In this document: piece by piece, positions 13,035-21,491 of the stretch
Position numbering within the stretch: the stretch's first letter is position 1
Layout of the letters: each line of letters begins with the position of its first letter
Origin: a virus
Direction: 5' to 3' (one strand)
Length of the DNA: 64,000 nucleotides
IMG/VR virus record: IMGVR_UViG_3300044655_002353
Coordinates: 1-64,000 of that record
Made by a program: the position numbers and the translations under genes
Notes under the pieces: generated by a model
Seen by the model: the letters and a program-made list of their open reading frames with translations, nothing else
What the model was told of the DNA's origin: nothing
Database searches by the model: none

Positions 13035-13039
13035 AAATA
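13032..13039 (+). promoter_or_regulatory. Late-type box AATAAATA
   Basis: AATAAATA lies 34 nt before the lipoprotein ATG at 13074, the same distance as the TATAAATA box before the large terminase. Confidence 0.5.
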
Positions 13040-13073
13040 CTAAATTATATCAACACAATAGGAAAGATACACA

Positions 13074-13340
13074 ATGAAAAAAATTGCATTACTTTTTACC
13101 ATCTTCGCTCTAACTGGTTGCGCAACTAATGGTGACATTGAAAACTTACAAGGTCAAATCGATGCATTAGCTCCAAAAGTAGCTGCTGCTTCTAATTCAG
13201 CTTCTGAAGCTAAAGCTTTGGCTGCTCAAGCTTCTGCTCGTGCCGGTGCTGCTGAACAAGCTGCTAACCTTGCTGCTCAGTATGCAAAAGATACAAACGA
13301 AAAATTGGACAGATTGTTCAACAAAACTCAATACAAATAA
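13074..13340 (+). CDS. Lpp/OprI-like murein lipoprotein
   Basis: 88 residues. Signal peptide with lipobox LTGC, so Cys16 is the predicted lipidated residue. The mature part is an Ala-rich heptad coiled coil (LAAQASARAGAAEQAANLAAQ) ending KLDRLFNKTQYK. Braun lipoprotein and Pseudomonas OprI share this design: lipid anchor in the outer membrane, trimeric helix, and a C-terminal Lys that an L,D-transpeptidase links to peptidoglycan. The final Lys is present here. The gene has a late-type promoter box. A phage-encoded L,D-transpeptidase-like protein occurs at 34311. Confidence 0.75.
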   Translation: MKKIALLFTIFALTGCATNGDIENLQGQIDALAPKVAAASNSASEAKALAAQASARAGAAEQAANLAAQYAKDTNEKLDRLFNKTQYK

Positions 13341-13448
13341 AGCACACATACTATGAATCGACAGCAACAACAGATTATCGAAGAACTTACTGACGTATAA
13401 TACCTAATGTGTATAATGTGTCTCTAGGTTCTTCAAACAAGAACATTT

Positions 13449-13523
13449 AGGCACGTCGTACAACGGTTAGTACATCAGACTTTGACTCTGACAATGTTGG
13501 TTCGATTCCAGCCGTGCTTGCCA
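13449..13523 (+). tRNA. tRNA-Gln (TTG)
   Basis: Acceptor AGGCACG/CGTGCTT, anticodon stem TCAGA/TCTGA with loop CTTTGAC (TTG), T-arm GTTGG-TTCGATT-CCAGC, encoded CCA. TATAAT-like boxes upstream near 13398 and 13411 may be its promoter. The 100 bases before it hold no gene longer than 15 codons. Confidence 0.93.
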
Positions 13524-13548
13524 AATTCTGTAAAAAGAATGAATGATT

Positions 13549-13579
13549 CTCCATGAACATTAGGATGATTTTCATGGAG
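13549..13579 (+). terminator. Hairpin downstream of tRNA-Gln
   Basis: CTCCATGAA (13549-13557) and TTCATGGAG (13571-13579) pair over 9 bp, followed by a short T-rich stretch. Could end the tRNA transcript. The rest of 13580-13740 has only AT-rich promoter-like sequence. Confidence 0.4.
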
Positions 13580-13740
13580 CGTTATTTGTAAAACCTGTAT
13601 GAAATAGTACTTGTAACAATAAGTGGAACTATTATACCTGATGATAAAGATACTCTTAGTGGAGTGTGATAGAACATACTTACGTTATGCGTTTATTTCA
13701 TATACTCCCTTTAGTATAACTCCTTATAAGGTATATTCAT

Positions 13741-15924
13741 ATGAAATCAAAAGCTATATTCCTGCTCGCGTCAGCAGTAGGACTCTTTAGTTTGCCGATT
13801 GTGTCTGAGGCAGTGTTGTTCATTCAACCAACTCCTCTAAATACTGCGGTCAAACCTCCAATGACCGTCACAATTGATGGTGTTTCACAGCTCAACGGTA
13901 TCACTTCAATTACCCGTAACAATGCTGCACTGGTTCAATTAGGTAAAGCATTATTCTGGGATACTGCGGTTGGTTCTGACGGTATGGCTTGTGCTTCTTG
14001 TCACTTTGCAGCAGGTGCTGATAGTCGTACAATCAATCAAATCAATCCAGGTTTCAATCATAACAACCATACTTATGATGCTCTTCCTGGTGGAACTGTT
14101 GGTCCTAATGCTCAACTGAAAGTTAGCGATTTTCCTCTTTGGGTATTTGGTGCTCCAAATGATCCTGCCAATCCAACTAAGTTATCTGCTACTGTAGTTG
14201 ATGATGTTATCAGTTCTGCTGGTACTTTGAACGGAACTTTTGTTGGAAATGATCCACTTTTAGATGGCGATACTTGTACATCAAGAATTCTTGATGAAGC
14301 ATCTGTGAATGGTATCAACGTTCGTCGTGTAGAACCTCGTAATACTCCATCTTCAATCAATGCTACATTCTATGTCAGAAACTTCTGGGATGGTCGTGCA
14401 AACAAAGTCTTCAATGGAGCAAATCCATTTGGACTACGTGACCAAAACTCTAAAGTATGGATGACTCCAGTTGGTGGTGTTCCAACACAAGTCAAACTCG
14501 TTATTGATAATGCATCACTTGCTTCTCAAGCAGTTGGTCCTGTATTATCTGACTTGGAAATGAGCTGTGCAGGTAGAACCTTTACGACTGTTGGTACTAA
14601 GCTTGTTGGTAGAAAGATTTTGAATACCCAAACAATTAGTGCTACTGATAGTGTTTTATCAACTTTCAGAACTAACAAACCATTATACAGAACTCTTATT
14701 CAAAGAGCTTTCCAACCAGTATTCTGGACAGGTGTCAATCCATCAAACATTCCACTTGATGAAGCCAACTTTCCATTGTTCTTCGGTTTAGCAGTTCAAG
14801 CTTATGAAGATACCTTACGTTCTGGTAATTCTCCATATGATAACTTACTACGTGTAAGACAACCTATTACTGTTGCTGGTAATCCCGTTCCAGTGGGAAC
14901 TGCTCCTCAGCTAATTCGTCGTCCTAATGGAACATTCATTGGTATGAACAGAAGTCAATCACGTGGTTTCGATTTGTTCATGGGAGCAGTTAGTCCATTG
15001 AATCCGCAAGTTGGTGTTGACCCTGTAACTCTTGCTCCTATTCCACAAAAGAATGGTGCTTGTATCTTCTGTCATAATGGTCCTGAGTTCTCATCAGCTA
15101 CATTTACTGCATTAGCTCCTGCTCCAATTGGTGTCAATATAACTGACCCGAATGCAGTTCCAAATGGCTTTATGGTTGAACCAATGCCGTTCTTACCAGG
15201 TGCAGTTGTTGCAGAAGCGGTTGTTCCAGTGTTTGACCCAGCTTTACAATTTGGTTCTTATGACTTAGGGTTCTATGATATTGGTGTGACTCCAATTGCA
15301 TTTGACCGTGGTCTTGGTGGTAATGATCCTTGGGGAAATCCTCTTGCATTTTCACAACAATGGCAAAATGCTTTTGGTTTAGCTTCATGCCCAACTGACT
15401 TAGTGACTCCTGCGAATGGTGGTGCTTGTGCTCCTCCAAATACAGTTGATGTATTCAATGTTGCTACTAACTTTGTTGATGTCAATGGTGTTCCACTTGT
15501 TATGACTCCAGCTTTATCACCTGCTAGAACTGATGGTTCATTCAAAACTCCATCATTACGTAATGTTAGTTTGACTGCTCCATACTTCCATAATGGTTCT
15601 GCTAAGAATTTGAACGAAGTGATGATGTTATATAACAATGGTGGTTTGTTCAACAATCCAAACTTACATCCTGAAATCAAGGTGCTTGGATTTGATGCAA
15701 CTGACTTTACTGACATCACGAACTTTATGTTGATGCTAACTGATAATCGTGTTGCTCGTGAAGCTGCTCCGTTTGACCATCCTTCGTTGACTATTCCTAA
15801 TGGTCATACTATAACAGCTAAACCAAATACCAATGATGCAGTGGATAACTTCTTAGTTCTTCCTGCAACTGGACGTAATGGACGTGCTGCTCCGGCTACC
15901 TTTGAAACCAAGTTAGCTCCATAA
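13741..15924 (+). CDS. Di-haem cytochrome c peroxidase / MauG-like secreted protein
   Basis: 727 residues with a Sec signal peptide ([19 protein letters not shown]). Two haem c sites are visible: CASCH at residues 84-88 in the N-terminal domain (LGKALFWDT precedes it as in cytochrome c peroxidases) and CIFCH at residues 441-445. [21 protein letters not shown] stretch near residue 605 is the family's conserved C-terminal motif. Typical CcpA is about 350 residues; this belongs to longer members with insertions between the haems. Such enzymes reduce H2O2 or oxidise substrates in the periplasm and need host cytochrome c maturation. A terminator follows. A haem peroxidase in a phage is unusual; the reaction is not inferable from sequence. 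Confidence 0.85.
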   Translation: MKSKAIFLLASAVGLFSLPIVSEAVLFIQPTPLNTAVKPPMTVTIDGVSQLNGITSITRNNAALVQLGKALFWDTAVGSDGMACASCHFAAGADSRTINQINPGFNHNNHTYDALPGGTVGPNAQLKVSDFPLWVFGAPNDPANPTKLSATVVDDVISSAGTLNGTFVGNDPLLDGDTCTSRILDEASVNGINVRRVEPRNTPSSINATFYVRNFWDGRANKVFNGANPFGLRDQNSKVWMTPVGGVPTQVKLVIDNASLASQAVGPVLSDLEMSCAGRTFTTVGTKLVGRKILNTQTISATDSVLSTFRTNKPLYRTLIQRAFQPVFWTGVNPSNIPLDEANFPLFFGLAVQAYEDTLRSGNSPYDNLLRVRQPITVAGNPVPVGTAPQLIRRPNGTFIGMNRSQSRGFDLFMGAVSPLNPQVGVDPVTLAPIPQKNGACIFCHNGPEFSSATFTALAPAPIGVNITDPNAVPNGFMVEPMPFLPGAVVAEAVVPVFDPALQFGSYDLGFYDIGVTPIAFDRGLGGNDPWGNPLAFSQQWQNAFGLASCPTDLVTPANGGACAPPNTVDVFNVATNFVDVNGVPLVMTPALSPARTDGSFKTPSLRNVSLTAPYFHNGSAKNLNEVMMLYNNGGLFNNPNLHPEIKVLGFDATDFTDITNFMLMLTDNRVAREAAPFDHPSLTIPNGHTITAKPNTNDAVDNFLVLPATGRNGRAAPATFETKLAP

Positions 15925-15947
15925 CAAGTAAGTCCTTGTGAAAATGA

Positions 15948-15982
15948 AAAGGGGGAAGAATGTAAAAGTTCTTCCCTTTTTT
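15948..15982 (+). terminator. Rho-independent terminator
   Basis: AAAGGGGGAAGAA (15948-15960) pairs with TTCTTCCCTTTT after an 8-base loop, followed by a T-run. Ends the peroxidase transcript. Confidence 0.85.
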
Positions 15983-16047
15983 GTTATCTGGTTAACACTT
16001 TCAACCGTTTACATCTACTTTGGATGTTGTATAATAGACCCATATTC
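15983..16047 (+). promoter_or_regulatory. Sigma-70-like promoter with CATATTC box and upstream palindrome
   Basis: GTTATCTGGTTAAC (15983-15996), TTTACA (16008-16013), 16-base spacer, TATAAT (16030-16035), CATATTC (16041-16047). The segment from the -35 to the leader is nearly identical to the promoter at 16968. Confidence 0.85.
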
Positions 16048-16068
16048 AAACAAACGTGGAGAACTACA

Positions 16069-16371
16069 ATGGCTGCCTCTAAATCATATGAATACGAAAT
16101 TGAATACATTCAATTTTTGGTAAAAACTGAAGAAGTTCCATCTGACGCAGTTGAAACCACAACTTCTTGGATCGGCGGCAGTGTAAAAACTGACGACCCA
16201 AATAACATTCTCGAATATGTAAAAGGTCAGCTTGCTGAAATTGAAGAACCTGTCAAAAACTATGTTGCATTCAAAGTATGGCAAAACTTTGGCAAATGCG
16301 CATTGATTATCGAGCAAGATATTTCTGAACACCCAGTTCATGTTGGCACTCCAATTTATGTTGGAGCATAA
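16069..16371 (+). CDS. Hypothetical 100-residue protein
   Basis: The ATG at 16069 follows TGGAGAACTACA. Reads as an acidic alpha/beta protein (NYVAFKVWQNFGKCALIIEQD). Not recognised. First gene after the promoter, one base before the metallopeptidase-like gene. Confidence 0.55.
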   Translation: MAASKSYEYEIEYIQFLVKTEEVPSDAVETTTSWIGGSVKTDDPNNILEYVKGQLAEIEEPVKNYVAFKVWQNFGKCALIIEQDISEHPVHVGTPIYVGA

Positions 16372-16372
16372 C

Positions 16373-16936
16373 ATGATCGGAAAAACAAAACTTGAGCTTT
16401 TTGCAGAAGCTCAAATCTTACTAAAAGATTTTCTGATTTTGAATCCGCAAATACCAACACCTACTATAAAAGTTGTTGATACGCTGCCTGCACACGGACA
16501 AGCAACAAAAAGAACTATCAAAATCAATATCAAAAAATGTGCTGTTGCTACAAAAACACCAGGCTTCAAATGGTCATATCCCGGCTATAAAGCTGACCTT
16601 ACTCCTATTGGAGTTTTGTGTCATGAGCTTGGGCATATCATACATTTCAACATACAACGTGATTATGATAAGTATGTACCAAAAGTTCGCAAAAAGGAAT
16701 CAAAGGTATCTTCATATGAGCCTAACATTTGGGAAACAATTGCTGAATCTACAAAGCTATTCATTTCAAATCCCAACCTATTGAAAGTTGGGCGGCCGTA
16801 CAGATTTGAAATGCTAACCGAATTTATTGGGGTACAACCAGTTCATGATACTGATTGGCATGAAGCATTTGTAAATGCTAATCCTAAGTTTATTGCCGCT
16901 GCAGAAAAATGGATTGCAAATAAAGGTAAAATTTGA
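16373..16936 (+). CDS. Zincin-type metallopeptidase-like protein
   Basis: The ATG at 16373 follows TTGGAG by 7 nt. 187 residues with the zinc motif HELGH at residues 84-88 in a hydrophobic context (IGVLCHELGHIIHF), then about 40 residues later NIWETIAESTKLFISNP, whose Glu could be the third zinc ligand. This layout (HExxH then ExxAE) is that of small cytosolic metallopeptidases rather than secreted ones, and there is no signal peptide. Substrate unknown. Confidence 0.6.
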   Translation: MIGKTKLELFAEAQILLKDFLILNPQIPTPTIKVVDTLPAHGQATKRTIKINIKKCAVATKTPGFKWSYPGYKADLTPIGVLCHELGHIIHFNIQRDYDKYVPKVRKKESKVSSYEPNIWETIAESTKLFISNPNLLKVGRPYRFEMLTEFIGVQPVHDTDWHEAFVNANPKFIAAAEKWIANKGKI

Positions 16937-17007
16937 TAACTAGTTATCATTTTTGATGTTGGGTCTATTTACATCTACTTTGGATGTTGTATAATAGACC
17001 CATATTC
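16934..17007 (+). promoter_or_regulatory. Palindrome plus sigma-70-like promoter with CATATTC box
   Basis: A perfect 16-base palindrome TGATAACTAGTTATCA (16934-16949) lies over the stop of the preceding gene. TTTACA is at 16968-16973, TATAAT at 16990-16995 (16-base spacer), CATATTC at 17001-17007. Best copy of the regulatory module in the window. Confidence 0.85.
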
Positions 17008-17032
17008 AAACAAACGTAGAGAGAGAATTACG

Positions 17033-17443
17033 ATGACTACCACCACTTCAATCCAAACATTAGTTTCAACCATTTCAACTTCAAACGTTAAAACTGCAGC
17101 TTCACCTTTAGTCAAAGAACTAATTGAAGAACTGAAATATGCTGATGTTTTAGATGATGAAATGTTGGAATCTTTTGCTGCTAAAAGCTGGCCCAATAAA
17201 CCATCAAAACTCCAATACATTTTGGACTTAGCTAATGAAGTTCTAAATCCAAGAAGAACTTCAGTTACAAAAGGTGAAGATACAAAAGTTTTTCGTGATA
17301 CAAAAACTAATGATGAATTTATTTTGACTCTTGACAAACAGTTTTGTTTTGGTTTGAAACCAAGAGGTTCAAAAAAATTTACTATATTACTCCAACCTTT
17401 AGTGTTCACTGTTGGTAAAAGAACTTTTGTTGAAGTAGTATAA
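17033..17443 (+). CDS. Hypothetical 136-residue protein
   Basis: Ser/Thr-rich first 25 residues, a helical centre (SPLVKELIEELKYADVLDDEMLE) and a beta-rich C-terminal third. GAGAGAGAAT precedes the start. Not recognised. First of a coupled run of small genes to 19518. Confidence 0.5.
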   Translation: MTTTTSIQTLVSTISTSNVKTAASPLVKELIEELKYADVLDDEMLESFAAKSWPNKPSKLQYILDLANEVLNPRRTSVTKGEDTKVFRDTKTNDEFILTLDKQFCFGLKPRGSKKFTILLQPLVFTVGKRTFVEVV

Positions 17444-17464
17444 TTGTTGCTAAGGAGAATTACG

Positions 17465-17680
17465 ATGAAAGCAAAAATTAACAGATTAGAACTAAATGGT
17501 GAAGTTGAAATCCTGAAAGACCGGGCACAAGTCAATTGGAGATTTCTGCACGTTACTGATGAAGATGGAACTATCATTGAAATCAACAAACATTTAGTTT
17601 GCAAATTGTATCAACATATGTTGGATACTAAAGACCCTTGGGTAGAATCTTATGGTATTGGTGATGGAGTTCCAAAATGA
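17465..17680 (+). CDS. Hypothetical 71-residue protein
   Basis: The ATG at 17465 follows AAGGAG by 8 nt. Beta-rich first half, then INKHLVCKLYQHMLDTKD helix. Not recognised; ATGA overlap with the next gene. Confidence 0.5.
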   Translation: MKAKINRLELNGEVEILKDRAQVNWRFLHVTDEDGTIIEINKHLVCKLYQHMLDTKDPWVESYGIGDGVPK

Positions 17681-17859
17681 TTACTGTCAAAGAAACAACC
17701 TTCAAAGGTGCTGATGCTAAATACAATCAAACATTCTTTCTTTCAGATGACAAGTTTCATTGTCACGGTTATATTTCATCAAACGGTATTGAACCTGTGA
17801 TGTTCAAGGTTCCAATGAGATTCAATTCAAAAGGAAGGACATTTCAAAATGTTGCATGA
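17677..17859 (+). CDS. Hypothetical 60-residue protein
   Basis: Small beta-rich protein with ATGA overlap upstream and 11-nt overlap downstream. No family recognised. Confidence 0.45.
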   Translation: MITVKETTFKGADAKYNQTFFLSDDKFHCHGYISSNGIEPVMFKVPMRFNSKGRTFQNVA

Positions 17860-18034
17860 TTTTCAACCGTTCTTGGTAAGGTCTGAACAAAAGACTATGG
17901 TATTCTTTGATAGTTCAACTGAAAGAGCCGAAATGCATTTTAGAAACATGGCTCCTGACCAAGAAATTATCGAATCCCGTTCTGCAACTAACGAAGAAAT
18001 TGCAATTTACAGCTCAAAGAAAAAGGAAAGCTAA
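17849..18034 (+). CDS. Hypothetical 61-residue protein
   Basis: AAGGAAGG-rich site lies in the previous gene just upstream of the ATG. Helical and polar, Lys-rich C-terminus. Not recognised. Confidence 0.45.
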   Translation: MLHDFQPFLVRSEQKTMVFFDSSTERAEMHFRNMAPDQEIIESRSATNEEIAIYSSKKKES

Positions 18035-18036
18035 CG

Positions 18037-18240
18037 ATGAGCACTATCCGAATTCCAGACGAAAATATGAAGTTCAGAACTGTTCGCGTGATTGACCTTC
18101 GAGAAGATGCATTATTCCAAATGATTGTCAATGGACAGATTACATTAGCTCATTTTACTTCATGGGTTGAAAATACTCGTGATGAATGGTTTGCTATTGG
18201 AGCCAATACGGAACGTAAGCTAAATGAGGTATCCAAATGA
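18037..18240 (+). CDS. Hypothetical 67-residue protein
   Basis: Starts 2 nt after the previous stop with AAAGGAAAG upstream. Contains VIDLREDALFQMIVNGQI helix-like region. ATGA overlap with the next gene. Not recognised. Confidence 0.45.
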   Translation: MSTIRIPDENMKFRTVRVIDLREDALFQMIVNGQITLAHFTSWVENTRDEWFAIGANTERKLNEVSK

Positions 18241-19001
18241 CACAATTCTTTACACCTGATGAATATGTTCTTTACATGCTCCAAAAGTTTCCGTCTTTGT
18301 TTCGTGATACTACATTGCATGGAGTAAAGCTTCGAGTATTTGACCAGTTATTCAATGTAAATGGTAATGGAGTTTCTACAAACGGAATCTTGAAAGAACA
18401 TTTGACATATAAAGAGTTCGATAAAGAGTATGCATTATCTTTCATTTCAAATGAAGATATGTATTATGGCTATACTGAAGTAAGATGGATAACAAAAGAA
18501 TACTCAATGCCGGCGGAAGGTGCTAAACCAATCTATGTTCTTGATAGCGATCGAATCAATCATCCAGAAATCAAGAAATGGGTCAAAAGCACAATATATC
18601 CATGGGTTCCATATCCAAACTTTCAAAAAAACTATTCAACAATCTTTCAAACAAACTTTGCTACTAAATGTAGAACTGAATGGTTAGAAGCTGCTGAATG
18701 GTTTTACAATCAATGTGGGTGGTGGTTTGCTCAATCTGAAAATGTCGGCTTGTATCATTATGCATTTCCAAAAGCAACTCAGTTAGAAACTGATAGAGCT
18801 TTACATGACATAAAGAACTGGTTGAAGAAGTACGAAACATATGAACAAATTGAACACGGTTATGGTGTTCCATTTGATGGCGATTATGAAAAGTTTATGG
18901 TGCTACGTTGGCAAAAGAACTTGCGTGGTATTCATGAGTTCTTAGGTGAAGTCCAACAATTTTTATCGGAGCAAATCAATGCCAGAACCAGTGAAGTCTG
19001 A
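18237..19001 (+). CDS. Hypothetical 254-residue protein
   Basis: The largest unknown in this operon. Trp/Tyr-rich (EAAEWFYNQCGWWFAQSENVG), no signal peptide, no recognised catalytic motif. Overlaps its neighbours at both ends. Fold and function unknown. Confidence 0.55.
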   Translation: MTQFFTPDEYVLYMLQKFPSLFRDTTLHGVKLRVFDQLFNVNGNGVSTNGILKEHLTYKEFDKEYALSFISNEDMYYGYTEVRWITKEYSMPAEGAKPIYVLDSDRINHPEIKKWVKSTIYPWVPYPNFQKNYSTIFQTNFATKCRTEWLEAAEWFYNQCGWWFAQSENVGLYHYAFPKATQLETDRALHDIKNWLKKYETYEQIEHGYGVPFDGDYEKFMVLRWQKNLRGIHEFLGEVQQFLSEQINARTSEV

Positions 19002-19260
19002 AGATGCTAAATATCGTATAGTTCAGAAAGCTATTGGCTATAATAGCTTTGTTGATGAATATGATTATGTGTATTATGCTCAAACCAAAGAACTTGGAAA
19101 TGACAACATTTATCATTGGACAGATATCATATCATCTGAAAATGAAGACTGTTCTCGTGTAGGTCTTCCCACTTATGAACGAGCTCTTGAAGTTATTGAA
19201 GAACTTCGTATAAAAGAAAAAATTGAGCTTCACCCGGTTGAAATCACTTACTTTGCCTAA
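18979..19260 (+). CDS. Hypothetical 93-residue protein
   Basis: The ATG at 18979 follows CGGAG by 8 nt inside the previous gene. Tyr-rich N-terminal half (DEYDYVYYAQTKEL) and a helical acidic C-terminal half. Not recognised. Ends directly before feoA. Confidence 0.5.
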   Translation: MPEPVKSEDAKYRIVQKAIGYNSFVDEYDYVYYAQTKELGNDNIYHWTDIISSENEDCSRVGLPTYERALEVIEELRIKEKIELHPVEITYFA

Positions 19261-19518
19261 ATGATGATAGCTTCTGATGTTGGTCAATCATTCAAGCTGA
19301 TTGGTTTCAAACCAACAATTAGTAAGACATATCGGAAGAAGCTACTTTCATTTGGTTTTACTCCAGGTATAGACTTTATGATTATTCGTGTTGCTCCAAT
19401 GGGTGACCCGATAGAAGTAAAGCTGAGAGGTTTTAGTGTCACATTACGTAAAGATGAACTTGACGGACTTATAGCAGTAATAAATACAAACTGCGAAAAT
19501 TGTCAAACATGTCATTAG
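19261..19518 (+). CDS. feoA: FeoA-like protein with Cys-rich tail
   Basis: FeoA is a small SH3-like partner of the ferrous iron transporter FeoB. Residues 8-75 match it closely: FKLIGF, then YRKKLLSFGFTPG, then VAPMGDPIEVKLRGFSVTLRKDEL, the same order and spacing as in E. coli FeoA. After the domain comes an added tail with Cys at three positions and a His, CENCQTCH, not present in E. coli FeoA. ATGATG gives two possible starts. No feoB is in the window, so it would act on host FeoB or elsewhere. Confidence 0.85.
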   Translation: MMIASDVGQSFKLIGFKPTISKTYRKKLLSFGFTPGIDFMIIRVAPMGDPIEVKLRGFSVTLRKDELDGLIAVINTNCENCQTCH

Positions 19519-19533
19519 GAAAGGTGTTATAAT

Positions 19534-19764
19534 ATGACTTATTATCTTAGATTCGAAAACGAAGTTCTTTTAGGAATTGATGAATTTGCCGGAGCTACTA
19601 ACATTGTAGTTTCTACAATCAATGACACTACAACTGGGCTTCAGGTTATGGCTTTTACAACTCGTGCTGACGCTGAAAACTTCAAGCAAAAGTATTACGT
19701 TAGTCTTCGCAATTTTACGGTATCAAACAACTTAGAATATGAACAACCTCCATCATCTAATTGA
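19534..19764 (+). CDS. Hypothetical 76-residue protein
   Basis: AGGAAAGG lies upstream of the ATG. Mixed alpha/beta. Not recognised. Its 3' end overlaps the next gene by 26 nt in another frame. Confidence 0.5.
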   Translation: MTYYLRFENEVLLGIDEFAGATNIVVSTINDTTTGLQVMAFTTRADAENFKQKYYVSLRNFTVSNNLEYEQPPSSN

Positions 19765-20065
19765 AAAAGAATTTGCTAAATGGGCTTTACCTGATGAACT
19801 ATGGGAAGCTCAAGATGTCAAAGATTTTGCTTATACTGTCATCAAAGAAGCAATTCAAACGACGATTGGTATTTGCAGAATGCAATTGAGTCATGATTAT
19901 GTTCTAGGTGGTTCTCCAACAGAAAGTGATGTAGCTAATGCTAAAATTCGTGAAGAAGTTCTAAAGTATTTTGATATTGAAGAACGCGATATCGATGAAA
20001 TCTTTGATACAAATGCTCAATTTAGAGCACATTTCAAATGTCCTCGTAAGGATGACCCTATATGA
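19739..20065 (+). CDS. Hypothetical 108-residue protein
   Basis: Helical, acidic (LIEKEFAKWALPDELWEAQD; REEVLKYFDIEERDIDEIFD). No family recognised. ATGA overlap with the next gene supports expression. Confidence 0.5.
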   Translation: MNNLHHLIEKEFAKWALPDELWEAQDVKDFAYTVIKEAIQTTIGICRMQLSHDYVLGGSPTESDVANAKIREEVLKYFDIEERDIDEIFDTNAQFRAHFKCPRKDDPI

Positions 20066-20397
20066 GTTTTGATTACTTACAATATCGTGGCAAGTGCAAA
20101 GAATATGCAGAAGAGCTTTGTGCTGAAGACCCATCACTTCGATTAGTTCGTGGCTTTTATCATTGCCCAATGTGGGGTAAGCAAGATCATTGGTGGTGTG
20201 AGAAACCAGATGGAACCATCGTTGACCCTACTGTCAAACAGTTTCCTACTAATGGCATCGGTGCTGAGTATGAAGAGTTTGATGGAATGTGTGAATGCGC
20301 TGAATGCGGCAAACGAATTCCAGAAGCAGAAGCAAGGTTTGATAGTCGTTATGCTTTCTGTTCAACACAGTGTAATATGAGGTTTGTAGGATTATGA
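20062..20397 (+). CDS. Zinc-binding hypothetical protein
   Basis: 111 residues. It has YRGKCKEYAEEL, then HCPMWGKQDHWWCEKPDGTI and DPTVKQFP, a combination I recognise from small uncharacterised phage and bacterial proteins. The C-terminus carries CECAECGKRI and CSTQC, a likely zinc finger. Function unknown. Confidence 0.55.
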   Translation: MSFDYLQYRGKCKEYAEELCAEDPSLRLVRGFYHCPMWGKQDHWWCEKPDGTIVDPTVKQFPTNGIGAEYEEFDGMCECAECGKRIPEAEARFDSRYAFCSTQCNMRFVGL

Positions 20398-20621
20398 GCG
20401 ATAACGTAGAACAATCAACAGACGAACTAACACGATTAGTTCGTACATTCTTTACTGATTTCTTAGATGTAGTAGAAGAATCAGATAGTGGTACGATATT
20501 TCATCCGATTTATATTAGTTGTTGTCGTTGTATGAAGCTTGAACCCCTAAACAAACTGCTTGCTCAAATGCGAGAACAAGTTGGATTAGAACCTTATAAA
20601 GGACTTGGAAATGACCGATAA
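20394..20621 (+). CDS. Hypothetical 75-residue protein
   Basis: Helical, with a Cys cluster ISCCRCMKLEPL in the centre. Overlaps the upstream gene by 4 nt and the downstream gene by 11 nt. Not recognised. Confidence 0.45.
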   Translation: MSDNVEQSTDELTRLVRTFFTDFLDVVEESDSGTIFHPIYISCCRCMKLEPLNKLLAQMREQVGLEPYKGLGNDR

Positions 20622-20838
20622 AGCAATGATAGTATTGATAGTTTTTGGATTTGCAGCGTTTTACTTTGGAGGTTCCTTTCTAGAAACTTATGAAAGGATA
20701 AGCATGGCTAAAGCAGGTCTTCAACAATGTGTCGTGCAACTTCATCCAACGAGCAATACTCATATTGTCTGGATGAAAGACTGCCCAACTAATAAACCGA
20801 TACCGAATGATGGCGGAGATACTAATGAACTATTGTAG
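20611..20838 (+). CDS. Single-pass membrane protein, paralogue of 10457
   Basis: The ATG at 20611 is preferred to a TTG two codons earlier; AAAGGACTTGG is upstream. One N-terminal TM helix (MIVLIVFGFAAFYFGGSF), then AGLQQC and WMKDCPTNKP, the same motif pair as the gene at 10457. Likely anchored in the inner membrane with the Cys domain in the periplasm. Confidence 0.55.
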   Translation: MTDKAMIVLIVFGFAAFYFGGSFLETYERISMAKAGLQQCVVQLHPTSNTHIVWMKDCPTNKPIPNDGGDTNELL

Positions 20839-21310
20839 CGATAGTCAAGCATTAGAAGTTTGGTTAGACCTTGAAGGAACTGTCATCAATAATTGGGATG
20901 ATGGTTTGTTCATTCAGCATGTGTCTAAAATCAAAGACTACTTACAAGATGTCAAGCCAACTTTCTTGAACATTTGGTCTTTTGCTATTTGGACCCAAAA
21001 AGAAAAGGAAGAGTTCGACTATTCGGGTATGAAGGAAAGAATTGAACAGTGTTTTGGATTACCCATCATTGAATACCCATCAGTTGATGAAATGATGGTG
21101 CTTTGCAAGCCATATGAATTCTTGTTCAACTACACATGTCCATTAGAATTCATGCAAATCAATGGTAAGTACTTCTCATTTTTGAAGCATGCAATGTCAC
21201 AGACTTCTAAAAAGATGGTGTTGATTGATGACTGTGTGCCCGGAAGTGTGATACAATATACTAACAAAAATGTTGAAGTGGAAACACTCAATATTGAAAC
21301 CGATTTATAA
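20825..21310 (+). CDS. HAD-superfamily-like protein
   Basis: 161 residues from the ATG at 20825, preceded by GGCGGAG. VWLDLEGTVINNWDDG near the N-terminus resembles HAD motif I (DxxGT, with Glu in place of the usual second Asp) and KKMVLIDDCVPGSV near the C-terminus resembles the acidic motif. HAD proteins are mostly phosphatases; the changed second acidic residue leaves activity uncertain. No signal peptide. Confidence 0.5.
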   Translation: MNYCSDSQALEVWLDLEGTVINNWDDGLFIQHVSKIKDYLQDVKPTFLNIWSFAIWTQKEKEEFDYSGMKERIEQCFGLPIIEYPSVDEMMVLCKPYEFLFNYTCPLEFMQINGKYFSFLKHAMSQTSKKMVLIDDCVPGSVIQYTNKNVEVETLNIETDL

Positions 21311-21334
21311 ACAGTAGAAAAAGGTGTGAAAATT

Positions 21335-21460
21335 ATGATGTTCTTTGGTGCTCTTACTTTTGGCTTTTTAGCCGCAACTATTTTCAGTTCTAACATTTGG
21401 ATACTACTTGCAATGGGTGGATATATGTTAGCAAAACGCGGAACCTTTCCAATCATCTAA
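21335..21460 (+). CDS. Membrane peptide (41 residues)
   Basis: Short frame with AAAGGTG upstream. Almost entirely hydrophobic (FGALTFGFLAATIFSSNIWI) with a basic C-terminal patch LAKRG. Probably one or two TM segments. Function unknown. Confidence 0.45.
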   Translation: MMFFGALTFGFLAATIFSSNIWILLAMGGYMLAKRGTFPII

Positions 21461-21463
21461 AAA

Positions 21464-21483
21464 CTTCTCTCTCTCTCTCTCTC
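21464..21483 (+). repeat. Short CT microsatellite before a lipoprotein gene
   Basis: A run of nine TC dinucleotides ends 8 nt before the ATG at 21492, where a Shine-Dalgarno would normally lie. It is the complement of the GAGAGA purine runs used as ribosome binding sites elsewhere in the window. Slippage could change spacing. Confidence 0.6.
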
Positions 21484-21491
21484 AATACGGT

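Noticed and set aside
15170-15719. Overlapping minus-strand open frames of 89 and 148 codons
   Set aside because: They are shadows of the peroxidase gene, which has clear family motifs and a signal peptide.
19517-19533. TTATAAT immediately before the ATG at 19534, looking like a -10 box
   Set aside because: No -35 at proper distance and it would give a leaderless message, whereas AGGAAAGG fits as ribosome binding site.
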